DNA of 64,000 nucleotides. Origin: Schistocerca nitens (lineage: Eukaryota; Arthropoda; Insecta; Orthoptera; Acrididae). The notes under the pieces are model-generated. The model was given only the letters and a program-made list of their open reading frames with translations, did not search any database and was not told the DNA's origin. The translations under genes and the position numbers were made by a program. This document shows positions 34,310-47,038 of the stretch, in pieces. Positions within the stretch are counted from its first letter, which is position 1, and each line of letters starts with the position of its first letter. The stretch spans positions 711,045,389-711,109,388 of the forward strand of contig NC_064616.1 in assembly GCF_023898315.1 (NCBI RefSeq), given 5' to 3'.

Positions 34310-34517
34310 TTTCATAATTAGTCCTACACTTTGTGTGCATTGAAACTTTTAAGTTTCTAGGTGTGACACAATGAGTTGGTATGAAATGGAATAAGCTCAT
34401 TAAATCAGTAATTGGGAACAGGAATGGAAGACAGATTTGAGAATTCTGGACAGAGTAGTCCTTACACTTCACAAATTGTTGTAGGAGTCTAGTGTGACAT
34501 ATTCTTAGAGTCCTACT

Positions 34518-34520
<3 letters not shown>

Positions 34521-34548
<28 letters not shown>
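34521..34548. repeat. Poly-T run inside the LINE
   Basis: Twenty-eight consecutive T. It lies where related LINE copies have ordinary coding sequence, so it is an expansion or an inserted A-tail in the minus direction rather than this LINE's own tail. Confidence 0.9.
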
Positions 34549-34739
34549 GTCAGCCTGATGGAAGGTGTCAATGAAATTCAGAGGTGCACAGTTAGTATCT
34601 GAATAGATCAGTGTGGCCCACACAGAACTGCAACATAGTTGTTTGGGAACAAAAGTGGAAATGGTCGAAAAAAAAATGTGATACTGATCTCGAAAATGCT
34701 GTTACATTAATTTAGAGAACAGGTATTTGAAGCAGGTTC

Positions 34740-34926
34740 GCTGGCCACTGTGGCCAAGCGGTTCTAGGCGCTTCAGTCCAGAATCACGCTGCTGCTACAG
34801 TCACAGGTTCAAATCCTGCCTCAGGCATGGATGTGTGTGATGTCCTTAGGTTAGTTAGGTTTTAGTAGTTCTAAGTCTAGGGGACTGATGACCTCAGATG
34901 TTAAGTCCCATAGTTCTTAGCGCCAT
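34740..34926 (+). mobile_element. tRNA-derived SINE, inserted in a LINE
   Basis: The tRNA-like head has an A box (TGGCCAAGCGG at about 34752) and a B box (GGTTCAAATCC at about 34806), the internal promoter of RNA polymerase III. The body GATGTCCTTAGGTTAGTTAG and the end with TTAAGTCCCATAG are a sequence I recall from grasshopper genomes. Direct repeats TTTGAAGCAGG(T/C)TC at 34726-34739 and 34927-34940 (13 of 14) are the target duplication. Confidence 0.9.
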
Positions 34927-34982
34927 TTTGAAGCAGGCTCATGTACAGACAGTGAGAATAAACAGAAGATAGGCTGAACATA

Positions 34983-35001
34983 GGGGGGGGGGGGGGGGGG
35001 G
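34983..35001. repeat. Poly-G run
   Basis: Nineteen consecutive G within the LINE fragment. Prone to sequencing and assembly length error. Confidence 0.9.
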
Positions 35002-35130
35002 AGCTCATCCAGGCAGTTGGGCAGTCATTGTGCCGGCACTCCATATGCAAATGGAAAAAGGACAGGTGGGGTTAAGAATGGTACAAGTCGCTCTCCACTG
35101 TTCACCGTACAGTGGGTTGTGGTGTGTGTG

Positions 35131-37479
35131 TATATATATGTAGTGAATGTTGTAGAAATCATGGTGTAAAGAAGTGAGGAACACTTGAGGTGAAGTGAAA
35201 GAAGTAAATTATTATTATTATAAGGTTCTTAGGTTTCTATCTGGATGAGCATAAAAAAGGTTTCTGCAGGAAGACGTCAGGCATAACACTCAATTAAATG
35301 TCCGACCATGTCTAAAAGCTCACCCAGCTGCAAACCATTCAAGTATATATTCGTTAAGCTTGCTGGAAAATACAAGTAGTTTAGAATTGCATTGTAATGC
35401 AGACCATTGTGATAGTTCAAACATAGGTTGTGTCGAAGTGAATAGTCAGAATGAGAACAAATGTGGATAAAAACCCTACTTCCTGAGAGGAGACACAAAG
35501 CGCTGCAATGAAGATGTGGGACTCTTTAAAGCTATGTGGCAGATGTGGATATCTGCCATTTGCAAGCAATGATCTACTATTTGAACCCTCTCTGAAGATT
35601 TTGTGAACAGACTTGCAGCTTGAACCTGTCACTAGTTGGGAAATTATCCAGAACTGATTACTGTTCCAACATGCAGTTTTAACATGTCACAAATGTTCAA
35701 ATTGCGTGCTGTGGCTGGGTACAATGTGCATCAATATGCTTACTTTTTATGGACCCAGGGAGATGTAAACGGAGGAGAGTGACTAGCAAATTACTTTGAT
35801 TACTAAATAATTACCAACAACTCTTTTTTAAATTATTCTGTGAAGTGTATTCCACATGTGCTTGTGAAAATAAATTATACATATCCATGCAGTGCAAAAC
35901 AAGTGTAATTTTCCAGAAAGTACACTAATTTAGATACGTCCCACTTTTGCAGAAGATTTATTACATAAGCCAGCATGCAGTGTAATATGAGTGGAGGAGG
36001 AGGACGGGGGTGGGGGGGGGGAGGATAAGTTTACAGTGCCTCTATATCATTTAGTGCACTTGTTTGTTCCTGTATCTCCAGTGAAATATTTATCTGAGGG
36101 TAGTAATACTTGAAGACTTTTGGAATGAAAACAGAGTTTTCTGAGAGGCAGTGGAATACGAGCAATAAAATATCAATACAATGCTTACCTGCTTGCGATG
36201 AAGTAGCAAGTTGGGTGGTGAAAAATGGATATTAGAAACTAACACTGAGATTGTTTAGTTAGCATTTTTATGGGTGGACTTATGGGTAATAGAAATTAAT
36301 GGGAACACACATGTGCTGAGTATTTAAAATGATCTGGTTTCATTTACTTTCTAAGCTCATAACCCAGAAACTCATAGATATGTTCCAAAGAGTAGAGGTC
36401 CATTGTTTTCTTTTTGTGTGTTTCAGTTCAGATTACGCATTTCATTTATTGTTTGTTCAGGTGTCAGGGCCAGTGATCACTTCCAGCCCTAGAAACTGAG
36501 ACATCATGGGGCTTGAAAGCAGATAGTACACCACTATGGGAGACATAAATGTGTAACAGTTTCCACAATTTCTGATACTCTTCCAGAATACACCTCTTCT
36601 TCAATGTTGACTCACCTGCATTCATGTAGAATACTGTCTGAGGTATTCTAGTAACCAGTGTGTCAAGTACTAATGATTAACAGCAAGTAAAATTATTCAG
36701 TTTACTTACAAAGACTGCTTCAGCAGTGACCTGGGTGTTAGTGGGAATTCTGTTTGCAGTAAAATGAGTTTGGTTAAACTTGTTCAGTATGTCTCCTTAA
36801 AGCTAGTCAGTCAGAATACTTACTCTTGCTTCACCTTTATTCTGAATGAGTTTTTTTTTTCAATTGAAATGTGTTTGTATAAGTTAGTAATAGACATAAG
36901 AAAGTGGGCATCTATTCACTTGAGTAGTACATCCAACTAAAAACACCAAAAATGAGAAATTATCTAGGTGATATTTCTATGGTGCAGTAAACAGGTTCAC
37001 TGTCAATACGTTGCAAAAAGTTGTAAAAGTAATCAGTAGATCATCATTAAGTGCTCTCTTTCATACAGTATTAGTAATAAAAATGGAAAGCAGACAAAAT
37101 TTAAAAACACCAAGATACAATCATTTAATGGCCGAAAAAATTATTGTTTATGACAGTAAACAAACTCTATTAATGGTGAACTTATGCTAGCATGAAAGCT
37201 CTGTAAAATTACACCCAATGTTTAGTAACAAGTTAAACGTTGGAATAGAGTCATATATTTGTTATATGTGCCATTCTGATGATCACATTAAATAATAACT
37301 TATCTAACGGAACATTAATTTGCGTTCTGTTACAAACGTGATGAATTTGTAAAGTTAGTTATGAATCAGTGTAAGGTTTTCACAGTTCGCAAAAAGATAC
37401 CCGAAGTGAATCTTTTTCTCTGTCGCGAAACACACAGCGGAAACAACAATGCCACGCAGCCTGCTGTGCGATGTATACG
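35131..37479. other. No gene recognised
   Basis: AT-rich sequence with short G-rich purine stretches (about 35992-36024). I see no transposon termini and no convincing coding exon. It may be the upstream flank of the candidate promoter that follows. Confidence 0.4.
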
Positions 37480-37957
37480 AAATGACATTGATCGCGCTTT
37501 GTTCATCGACCCCCTACCCCGTGACGTCACTAGTAGCAGCTGTAGTTGTTTTTGTTTAGGTGCTCTCGACCAGTTAGAGGAGCGAACCAGGCGAGGAGCG
37601 ACCCGATTGGTGGAAGCGAAGTTCGTGCGGCCCGTACTGTCACTGAAAACCCCAGTGCAAGCGTGAGACGCCAGTAGCTTGTGGTAAACATTAGAAACAG
37701 TGGTTGGAAGAACGGCGATTTCATTTAGAGTTTTTTTCGTGTTGTTGTGCGATCGTGTCACTGTAAAATGGACTTAATAACGCATAAAATTATAAACATT
37801 GTCTTGGACTTCCGTTCGGTGCATCTTCGTACGTAATTTGAATGTACCTGTCGTAATTTCGTTCTTTGTTAGATGTATGTCGACGTAGGATTTTCCATTT
37901 GCAAGCATTGTACTGCGTTGTAGCAGAATGATCCATGCAAACAGAAATAAATTAGAG
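37480..37957 (+). promoter_or_regulatory. Candidate promoter and first (5' UTR) exon of a host gene
   Basis: A patch distinctly richer in GC and CpG than its surroundings. It includes a perfect TGACGTCA at 37522-37529 and ends at GAG followed by GTAAGT, a consensus 5' splice site. Several frames cross it but none looks like protein, which suits a non-coding first exon. It contains no repeat seen elsewhere in the window. Direction is inferred from the splice donor only, and the product is unknown. Confidence 0.35.
37522..37529. promoter_or_regulatory. Perfect CRE / ATF palindrome
   Basis: TGACGTCA, the full 8-bp cAMP response element bound by CREB/ATF bZIP factors, within GTGACGTCAC. It lies in the most GC-rich part of the patch. 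Confidence 0.5.
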
Positions 37958-39457
37958 GTAAGTTCTGTCAGCTTTATGCTTTTCGTTTTAGTTTTATCAC
38001 ATAACACTCGCACAAATTTTTGGCATCTTTGTACCATCCGCCATTGTGAAACATAAACAGCTGATTTTGATACGCATAGTGGTCCGTAGAGGTTAAGTTT
38101 GGACAACTCCAGCTGTAGTATAAAGTACGCTAGTGTATTGACACAGATCGTTCTAATGTGATGTGAGTGTATCTGGAAACGTTCAGTTTCTGTAACATTG
38201 GCGTGTATTTTCCAACGAGTAATTAATCCACTTTAAGTAATTATGCTTTACAGAATCAAAGTAGTCTCGCAAACTACGCAGTTTTTTCCGTAAACTTCTA
38301 GTTCTGACGTACATTTCTTATTGTTCTTATAAAAATTGCGCGTTTGTATAGATTTCTCAAAGTCCCTGTGAGAAGGTCTACAACTATTTGGTTCTGTATC
38401 GTCGCGATAGTATGACGAAAAACCTGTTAGTTTATATATACGTGCGTTATGAGAAGAGCCTAGTAGTAGTTAGGCAGTTTTTGTAGTACAGAAAATGTTA
38501 CACGGAGCTTTTGTTACGTCGTTATCGAATATTTGACCTGAAGCAAGAAAAGCGTGAAAATTCCATATGCAAGGACTTTTTTTCGCTTTCGCTAGTTCTC
38601 TCACTATAACTTTTTATGTTTAAATTCGGTTATGTGGTGCTAGTGTGTAAAGTCGCTATTGGAAATAGTTGTAATAAAATCCAGGAGAAATAGCCGCCTA
38701 CTTAGTGTTAATTGTATCAGGTTTTCACGAGCTTGCGTGACGTTATATAAACAAATGTAATCTGATGAATATCTGTTGTCTTTTTCATTGTTAATTCGAA
38801 CTGCCCCTAATACATATTCTTTTGCTCGATTTTTTTTTATAATAAAAATCTTTGGTCGTCTTGTAAAACTTCAGTTTTGTGTGTTGAAATGTTTTGGTTT
38901 CATGCCCATAAATATTTGTGACCCGCTGCATTTTATCACTTTGCTATAAGAAATTTCAAAGAAAAAACCAGCAGATTAAAACTTATTCATCGGAAGGGTG
39001 GCAAACAGCTGTAATTTTCGATGAGGTCTGTTATTATGTTTGTAAGTACAGGCATTACATAGATTTGATATACAGATTGCTTGGACACAATTTTCTGCTT
39101 GTATTTAGACTGGACACTAAGTTGTCAGTTAAAGTAGTTGTAGCTACGTACGTACCTTACTTGGACAGGATGAATTCATGAACGCTACACTGCTGTTGCT
39201 GATAAGACGAGCCATAATGTGTAAACATTTTTAGAGTGTAAACATCACGTCGGCCGCGCGAGAGGAAGGTTCTTGTATTCCTGCAGAAGACATACATTGC
39301 ATGGACAGTTTCCGTTGCAGGATGCAATACAGGCCACTGTATTGTTCGTATTACTTTGTAACAAGTGAAAATTGAGTGCATACTTCGACCATACGCAATC
39401 GAATCTTGTAATTGATAAGGCTGTACTGTGTTTTCTTTTGACAGTAACGTTTGACTT
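37958..39457. other. Possible intron start; no exon recognised
   Basis: Begins with GTAAGTTCTG. The rest is AT-rich, with moderate CpG to about 38500 and no open frame of note. If 37480-37957 is a first exon, this would be its intron. Confidence 0.3.
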
Positions 39458-40349
<892 letters not shown>

Positions 40350-41098
40350 GAACTACCCACAGAAATGTTGCGACAGACTTAGAGGGATTGTAAACGTGTC
40401 TTGAAGAACAAATCGAGGATGCGAACGCATGTCCGGGAACTTCATCCAACGACGCTACAGACCGTCAAAGTTGCAGGCTCCGGCGCTTGCCATGAGGCCA
40501 CCCCTTCGGCAGCAAACGTGACTTTGTACGCTGACGGACCTTAGGAGGTACGTCTCGCCATGTTGTCAGTTATTCAGTGATCGCGACTGATTGTCACGAT
40601 CGCCAGTGGAGAAGATGGAGCTAGCTGCTGAGTGGAAAGGCCTTGTCTCCTATGAATGCGATGCTCTTATTGCCTCGAGGATTACGGTTTCGGACATTGG
40701 TTTCCATACCCTCTAAAATCTCAATTGTTTCTCGGTGTACAGAAGAAAAATAAACTGCAGATAGAAACTAGCGTCTGAAATCGTCATCCACTGAGACAAC
40801 AGAGCACCATGTTCATAGGAGACAAGGCTAGTATTCGCACAGTTCGAACCATGTTCTCCACTAGCGATCTTGGCAATCAAGCGATCATTGAACAACAAAC
40901 AACATTGCGAGATTGTCCGTCTACGGTTCGTCAGCGTGCAAAGTCACATTTGCCGCCGAGGGGTGGCCTATGCGCCGGCGCCTGTAGCAATGACACTCTG
41001 TGGCGTCTCTGGATGACGTTTTCGGACATGGGTTCCTATCCTCGAATTGTTCCTTAAGGCATTTCGAAGTTTTTCGCAATATTTCTGAGACACCCTGT
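40350..41098. mobile_element. Foldback (long inverted repeat) element, non-autonomous
   Basis: The left half (40350-40700) is the approximate reverse complement of the right half (40785-41098). Examples are GGCCACCCCTTCGGCAGCAA (left) against TTGCCGCCGAGGGGTGGCC (right), CCTTGTCTCCTATGAA (left) against TTCATAGGAGACAAGG (right), and outermost ACCCACAGAAATGTTGCGA against TCGCAATATTTCTGAGACACCC. The right end is ACACCCTGTA. There is no transposase. The loop is about 80 bp. Probably a MITE-like foldback element of a DNA transposon. Confidence 0.75.
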
Positions 41099-41542
41099 AT
41101 AGCTGAAATAGAAGGAATCAAGATTAAGACATTCGGTTGCCTAATCCGAACAGTAGGAAGCAGAAGGTTGCATTTCACTCTCGCATAACAAGACATTAGC
41201 TAGCATCTTACGGGATATTGTTAACATGTTTTCCTTAGGGCACTCTCTTCGTAACATACATTAACAACCTGCCTTCAACTGCTGCAGATGCGTTAACTAC
41301 GAAGGCTTTGTCGGAGTATTTTATTTTATATCGTTTTTCTCGAATTTGCTTCCTTATTCTACAATCAACTCGATATAAAGTATGTAGTGTGTTTGATGGC
41401 AGGCATTTTGTATGTAGATGAACGTCGTCGTTACGGATTCTGGTCGGAAGTGAATAACGTAGCAAATCTCCTCCACTTCGTCGACAACAAAAAGGCTCTC
41501 CAAATTGCAAACATAATACCATCCAGATTTGACCCAGCATGC

Positions 41543-41545
<3 letters not shown>
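41099..41545. other. No gene recognised; ends in poly-A
   Basis: About 450 bp followed by 29 consecutive A (41546-41574). It might be a retroposed fragment ending in a poly-A tail, but I could not name a source or find a target duplication. Confidence 0.3.

Positions 41546-41574
<29 letters not shown>
41546..41574. repeat. Poly-A run
   Basis: Twenty-nine consecutive A, directly before the LINE fragment that starts by about 41640. Confidence 0.95.
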
Positions 41575-41576
<2 letters not shown>

Positions 41577-41639
41577 CGGTGAAATTGAAAGTAGTGTTGG
41601 TAACATTAAAAGTGCAACGGGAATTCCACTGTTGAGAAC

Positions 41640-43022
41640 AGAGGGGAGAGCGGATTGGTGGGAACGGTACAATGAGCTTTGGAGGACTTAAGATCAAATG
41701 AGGCAGAAGGGATAGATAACATTCCATCAGAATTTCTAAAATCAACGGGGAAGTGGCAACAAAACGACTATTCACGTTGGTGTGTATACTGTATGAGCCT
41801 GGGGACATAGCATCTAACTTTCGGAAAACATCATTCACGCAATTCCGAAGACTGTAAGAGCTGACAAGTACGAAACTTACCGCGCAATCAGCTTAACAGC
41901 TCGTGAATCCAAGTTGCTGACAAGAGGAATAAACGGGAGAATGGAAAAGAAAATTGTGGATGTGTTAGATGATGATCAGTTTGGCTGCATGAAAGTAAAG
42001 GCAACAGAGGCAATTGTGACGTTGCATTTGATAATGGAAGCAAAACTAAAGAAAAATCAAGACACGTTCATAGGATTTGTCGACCTGGAAAAAGCATTCG
42101 ACAATGTAAAATGGTGCAAGATGTTCGAAATTCTGAGAAAAATAGGGGTAAGGTAGAGGGAGAGACGCGTTATATATATAATATGTATAAGAGCCAAGAG
42201 GGAATAATAAGAGTGGGCGACCAAGAACGAAGTGCTCGGATTAAAAAGGGTGTAAGACACGGATATAGTCTTTCGTCCCTACTGTTGAATCTGTACATCG
42301 AAGAAGCAATAATGAAAATAAAAGAGGTTCAGGAGTCGTGAAGAAGAATTACATGTTCTTCTGAATGGAATGAACAGATTGAGTAGAGAATATGGATTGA
42401 GAGTAAATCGAAGAAAGGCGAAAGTAATGAAAAGGCAGAAACGAGAACAGCGAGAAACTTAACATCAGGATGGATGGCCACCAAATAGATGAAGTTAGGG
42501 TATTCTGCTGCCTAGGTAGCAAAATAACCAATTACGGACGGAGCAAGGAGGACATCAAAAGCAGACTAGCAATGGCAAAAAGGGCATTCCTGGCCAAGAT
42601 GGCCAAGAGAAGTCTAATAGTATCAAACATAGGCCTTAATTTGAGAATGTACGTTTGAATCTCAGCATTGTATGGTAGTGAAACCTAGACTGAAGCATTT
42701 GAGATGTGGTGTTACAGACCAAAGGTGAAAATTAGGTGGACTGATAAGGTAAGGAATGAGGAGGTTCTGCACAGAACCGGAGAGGAAAGGAATATGTGGA
42801 AAGCACTTATGAGGACGACAAGATGAAAAGACATCATGTTAATACACGAGGGAATGACTTCCGTGGTACTAGGAGGAGCTGTAGAGGGAGACAGATTGGA
42901 ATACATACAGCAAATAATTGAGGACGTAGGTTGAAAGTGCTACTCTGAGATGAAGACAGCACAGCAGAGGAATTCGTGGCGGCCACATCAAGCCAATCAG
43001 AAGACTAGCGACTAAAAAAAAA
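41640..43022 (+). mobile_element. LINE fragment of the craniofacial-development-protein-2-like type
   Basis: 5'-truncated LINE ORF2 remains on the plus strand, ending in a short poly-A tail (43014-43022). The pattern matches an abundant arthropod LINE often annotated as craniofacial development protein 2-like. No target duplication was found, partly because the left end is uncertain. Confidence 0.75.
41680..42990 (+). pseudogene. LINE reverse transcriptase, degraded
   Basis: In order: EGIDNIPSEFLKSTG (RT entry); TFIGFVDLEKAFDNVKW, catalytic box A with its aspartate; GDQERSARIKKGVRHGYSLS, the box B region (normally KGVRQGCSLSP); and DEVRVFCCLGSKITNYGRS followed by AMAKRAFLAK, the post-RT region. 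The FADD box C is missing: the sequence jumps from box B to the post-RT region at about 42340. Several frameshifts lie between the pieces. Confidence 0.8.
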
Positions 43023-44397
43023 TACAAAATATGTACACGTTTTCGAAATACTTTCTACACTTGGGTTCTACTTATGGACCAAAATAACTAATTTTGAAAT
43101 GTTCACTGTTTTAATAAATAAACTTGGCATTCACTATCACGCAAAATAATAATGTTATACCCACCAGTTGGCAGCACTTGTGCATGATGGAAAAACTGAA
43201 CATTCACAAATGTGTACTTCAGATTTCCATTGGGGAAAAATATTTCTGTTGCAACCAAGACACATTAAGAGATAATGTAGCCAGAGGGTCTGAAAGGGTT
43301 AACATAGATGTCTAATTGAGAAAGGAGTAAGTTAAAATAATGACGTGCCTAAGTTATGTAGTGATCTCTGTGAGAAGCCAGGTGAATTAGCCACTGTCGG
43401 ATGTTAGATGTAAAGTCTCGTAATTCTTCAGTGATAAAGATGGACATATAAATAAGACAACCTTTAAAATAGAGATGGTGGTCAGTGTGCTGCGGTTATG
43501 CCAGTATCTAGCTAATACTCGTGAAAGCTAATTTCACTGCACGTTAGCTGGATATTGACAGAACAGCAGCAGATTGATCAGTATACCTTTTCTAAGGGAT
43601 GGATTATTAGATGCCTAGCTTTATCACTGGTGATTTACGAGTCCTAACCCTGCGTCCAACATGGAATTGATGCTTCAGCAGTGGCTGATGCACTTCGTTT
43701 CCCAGTAATCACTATATAAGTTACGTACACGTTTTTTCTTATAAAAAGAGAGTTCTTATCTCTGTTGACTTATTTTAAAATGCTGACAGTGTTAATATTA
43801 GGAAGTGCAGGTCGCACTTCATTATTCATTTGGTTGCCTGACGATTGAAGAAACCAAAACTAGTAATGAGCGATCTGGACTTCGTATTATCATCAGTTTA
43901 TATTTAGTAGGTGTTGTTCCGTTTAGAGTCTAAAATTATCGCCTGTATAGTATCTTTCCAACGTAAGTCTGCTTTGCAGAAACATCACTCAAATACGTTA
44001 ATATTATGTTTGTTTACCATCCGTTACATGCTGGTCTGATTTTTACTTTGCTGCGTAATTTTTATACCTGTTATTCCTTTTAGCCTTTCATGTTCAATGG
44101 TTGGATATGAATACTGAAAGAAGTTGCTTGAACTGACTCGCTTATTTCAGACTTTATTTATTCTTGAAGCATACGTGAACTCAGTGCTTCCAGGATTATT
44201 TAGAACTGCGTGTTGTAATGTAACGTGGGACTAATGGCTAAGTGTCACCAATTGGCTTAGGGGTCCATTGTGGGAAGCTGCAATCGGGTTCATTATTAAC
44301 TTCGCACACATAATAACTTGACTAGGTGCTGTTAGGCTTAATTGTAATACTGCACATTCATGGGCAGGTAGTGGCACGAAACTCAGATACCCGGAGT

Positions 44398-44400
<3 letters not shown>
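43023..44400. other. No recognised feature
   Basis: Non-repetitive AT-rich sequence with no plausible gene. Confidence 0.4.

Positions 44401-44460
<60 letters not shown>
44401..44460. repeat. (GT)30 microsatellite
   Basis: An uninterrupted GT repeat. Confidence 0.97.
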
Positions 44461-44463
<3 letters not shown>

Positions 44464-46392
44464 TTTTTAGCGTATAATGGACTACTAAATTTTGCTGTTC
44501 ATAAAACACTCTCTTGTCTCTAAACATTTTTGGATGCTTTTTCTGGGTAATATTCTCTTTAGGACTGGGTTACTACTACTAAACAAAGATAAAGGAAGAA
44601 ATACTGGCGATTTTATGAGTCGCCAAATCCGGAAAGAAGCAAGTTCCTGATAAGTGACATCTGCTGATTTTACAAATGTCACCGTACATTATTTAATGCC
44701 TTCTAGAAGTGCGGTAAGTCAACTTGGCTACGACCTATGCGTAGTCTGAAGACCTCTTGGAGTAGTTTTGAGCTGTGCCTTTATGACGTACAGGTTTCCA
44801 CCTGTTTTGTACCCCAAGTAAATAGTAAAGGACACGTTTTTTCTTCACCCCTTCCCTCAAACTTTTTTGGTAGCTTGGGTACCTACAAAATATCCGGCAC
44901 GAGTCGTAAATCCATGACAGGGTTCATATTGAACGGGCGTGGTAATCAAGCCAATGGTAAAATTTTCCAGAATACTGGAAATACCTGCAGTGTTGTTCTC
45001 AAAGCAGTCTTTCATAATGGCCATGATGGGTTATGTTAAGACTAGTGGACCTGGACCATACAACATGAAAACGTTTCGCTCGCACATAGAATTGACGGAC
45101 AGTGACTTCATGATGATCAGAATCCATAGCCAGATGCCGTCTCCGCTGGAACTGTTACAATCAGCGCACTAGTAACTAAACCAAGGGATTTTTCCCCCCT
45201 AGATGATACAATGAAAAACGGTGTGCCTAGGGTAGGCAAATGGAATCTTAATGGAGGCTCTCAGACAGCACCTGTGTTTGATTTCTCGTGTCAGTGAGAG
45301 TGCATTATTGCGTGCGTCACGAAATTGGTATTATGACGTAACTATTTTTTATCTCTCTAGATGACAGTACTGTCATTGCAGTGTTCTCGATACGCGCTTG
45401 ATATAAGCCAAAGAATACTGAATCTTTCACTCCGTTTCGTTGAGGGAATGTTCCATCTACCTGCCGCCCACTATCAAGCCCCGTTTTGATTGTTAGTTCA
45501 CGCAGTCATCAACTGGAAACTATCTATGCGATACGTAAAGACTGGAGGACTTTGCACTCGGAAACCGTTAAACAGTATGGACATTTGATGTCACTTCGCC
45601 CGACTGTCCAAGGATTTTTATTGTTTGTTGAGATATATATATATCTCTCAACAAACAATAAAAATTTATATATAAAGATGATGTATTTGATGAGGCCCAT
45701 GCATTTTTACCCAACTGCTTGAAGAGGTAGAAATTGATTAAGCTGTACTTAATAGTGACACGGACTGTCTGCCTGGAAGGAGACAAGTCAGCTGAAGACT
45801 ACCAGCAATCTATAAAGAACGCATTTCCAGTATGGCACTCAACGTAGCCCAGTTGTTTGCGAATGAAAACTGCAGAATGCTAATGTATTTGTAGTTACGA
45901 TCTATCCTAAGATTTTTCGTTCGCCATTAACCAGAGTGCAGGACATAATGCTGTAAAATCCCTGAAATAATAACGCTGTTCAATATTCAGTAAGTAAATA
46001 GGTCGTTCATCATTGTACGGCAAAGCTTTATTTTTGTAATCTAGTTATTAGGCTGCCGCAACGTCCTGTATAAAAAAATAGCGTGCATTTGCTTGAAAGG
46101 ATGCTTGTTTTGCGGGGTTTCATCTTTTTATCCCTCGTTTTTCGACAAATAATATCTTAGAGAGAATATTTTCAAATACTTGACCCCCTCCCTCCCAAGA
46201 TCTCTCTGTTCTTATATTTTTCCTTGTCACCTCTTATTTCCATATAGATCACAAAGACCTTGCCAGAATAATGCAACATTCCTGGAATAATGTTGTCCAG
46301 TGTACTGGATGATTTAGCCATCGACGTAGTTCATAACGTGTTGATGTGGTGTCTAAACTGCTGAATTGGTGGCAATCAAGCGAGTCTTTAGC
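44461..46392. other. No gene recognised; contains a perfect hairpin
   Basis: Mixed-composition sequence. A plus-strand frame at 44737-45039 (100 codons) matches nothing I know. A 20-bp-stem hairpin lies at 45614-45665. Confidence 0.4.
45614..45665. repeat. Perfect 20-bp inverted repeat with AT loop
   Basis: ATTTTTATTGTTTGTTGAGA at 45614-45633 and its exact reverse complement at 45646-45665, with a 12-base TA-rich loop. The stem is long enough for a cruciform or a small foldback element. No flanking target duplication is obvious. Confidence 0.85.
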
Positions 46393-47038
46393 CTTGCACT
46401 GGCAAGATGTTTCTAATCTGCAACGACTCCCTGAGCAGTCTTCAGGCTGTAGACCAGTGCTACCCTCGTCACCTGGTAGCCACGACTATCCAGGATCTTC
46501 TTTCTGACTTCCATCAAGCTGGGTGCCCAGTCCCCTTTGGGTGGGGCCCTGGACATGTTTGGGGTCTGAGGGAATGAACATGCTGGCTGGTTGGCAAAGT
46601 TGACTACCAGGATGCCGGGTTCGGAAATAAGAGTCCCAGAACTGGACCTTCGGTCGACTCTAAGCCATCAGTTGTTGGTCTGCAGCTCATAATGGTCCGC
46701 CCTGGACTCCCCGAACAGAGAACATAAAGGAGACCACGACCACGTGACGGTCTTCCCTCCGCGCTTGTCGCAAGGAATCCAGTGCCATTAGCTGGCTACG
46801 CATTGGCCACACTTCGCTGACTCATGGCCGTATTCACCCGCGTGAAGATTTACCTTACTGCCGATGTGGTGCCCGCCTGACGGTGGCCCACATCATACTA
46901 GACAGCCCAAATTTGGCTGTGTTGCGGCGATATCTTAAATTCCCTGACATACTACGTCTGGTGCTAGCGGACGACGCCAAAGCCGCTTACCTGGTTTTAC
47001 GTTTCATCTGCGAAGACAATTTCTACTCGTCTCTGTGA
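46393..47038 (+). pseudogene. RNase H and C-terminus of an I-like LINE
   Basis: CNDSLSSLQAVDQCYPRH holds the RNase H aspartate segment, and VPFGWGPGHVWG stands for the usual FVWVPGHVGV..NE.AD. After a stretch out of frame, CRCGARLTVAHIILDSPNLA matches the CRCG..LTV.HIL.(E/D)CP zinc knuckle, with serine in place of the cysteine. It ends EDNFYSSL and a stop at 47036-47038. Frameshifts and stops make it non-functional. Confidence 0.75.

Larger units (their letters stand above)
34310..35130 (+). mobile_element. Jockey-like LINE, 3' part, decayed, with a nested SINE
   Basis: Plus-strand translation around 34340 gives a K(F)LGV..N.LVWN segment followed by ..CRSLV.HIL..LL, the post-RT region of jockey-like LINEs. 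GTCAGCCTGATGGAAGGTGT..GAAATTCAGAGG continues it. After a SINE at 34740-34926 the LINE goes on to GGTACAAGTCGCTCTCCACT..CACCGTACAGTGG, the conserved 3' end also seen at 63130-63180. A 28-T run (34521-34548) and a 19-G run (34983-35001) have grown inside it. No frame is intact. Confidence 0.6.

Noticed and set aside
34740-34815. tRNA-like fold with A and B boxes.
   Set aside because: It is the head of a SINE with a target duplication and no intact cloverleaf, so it is not a functional tRNA gene. The same holds for 49958-50157.
37361-37761. Overlapping frames of 101 codons (plus) and 131 codons (minus) at the candidate promoter.
   Set aside because: Neither has domain-like composition or a recognisable motif, and overlapping open frames are expected in a GC-richer patch.
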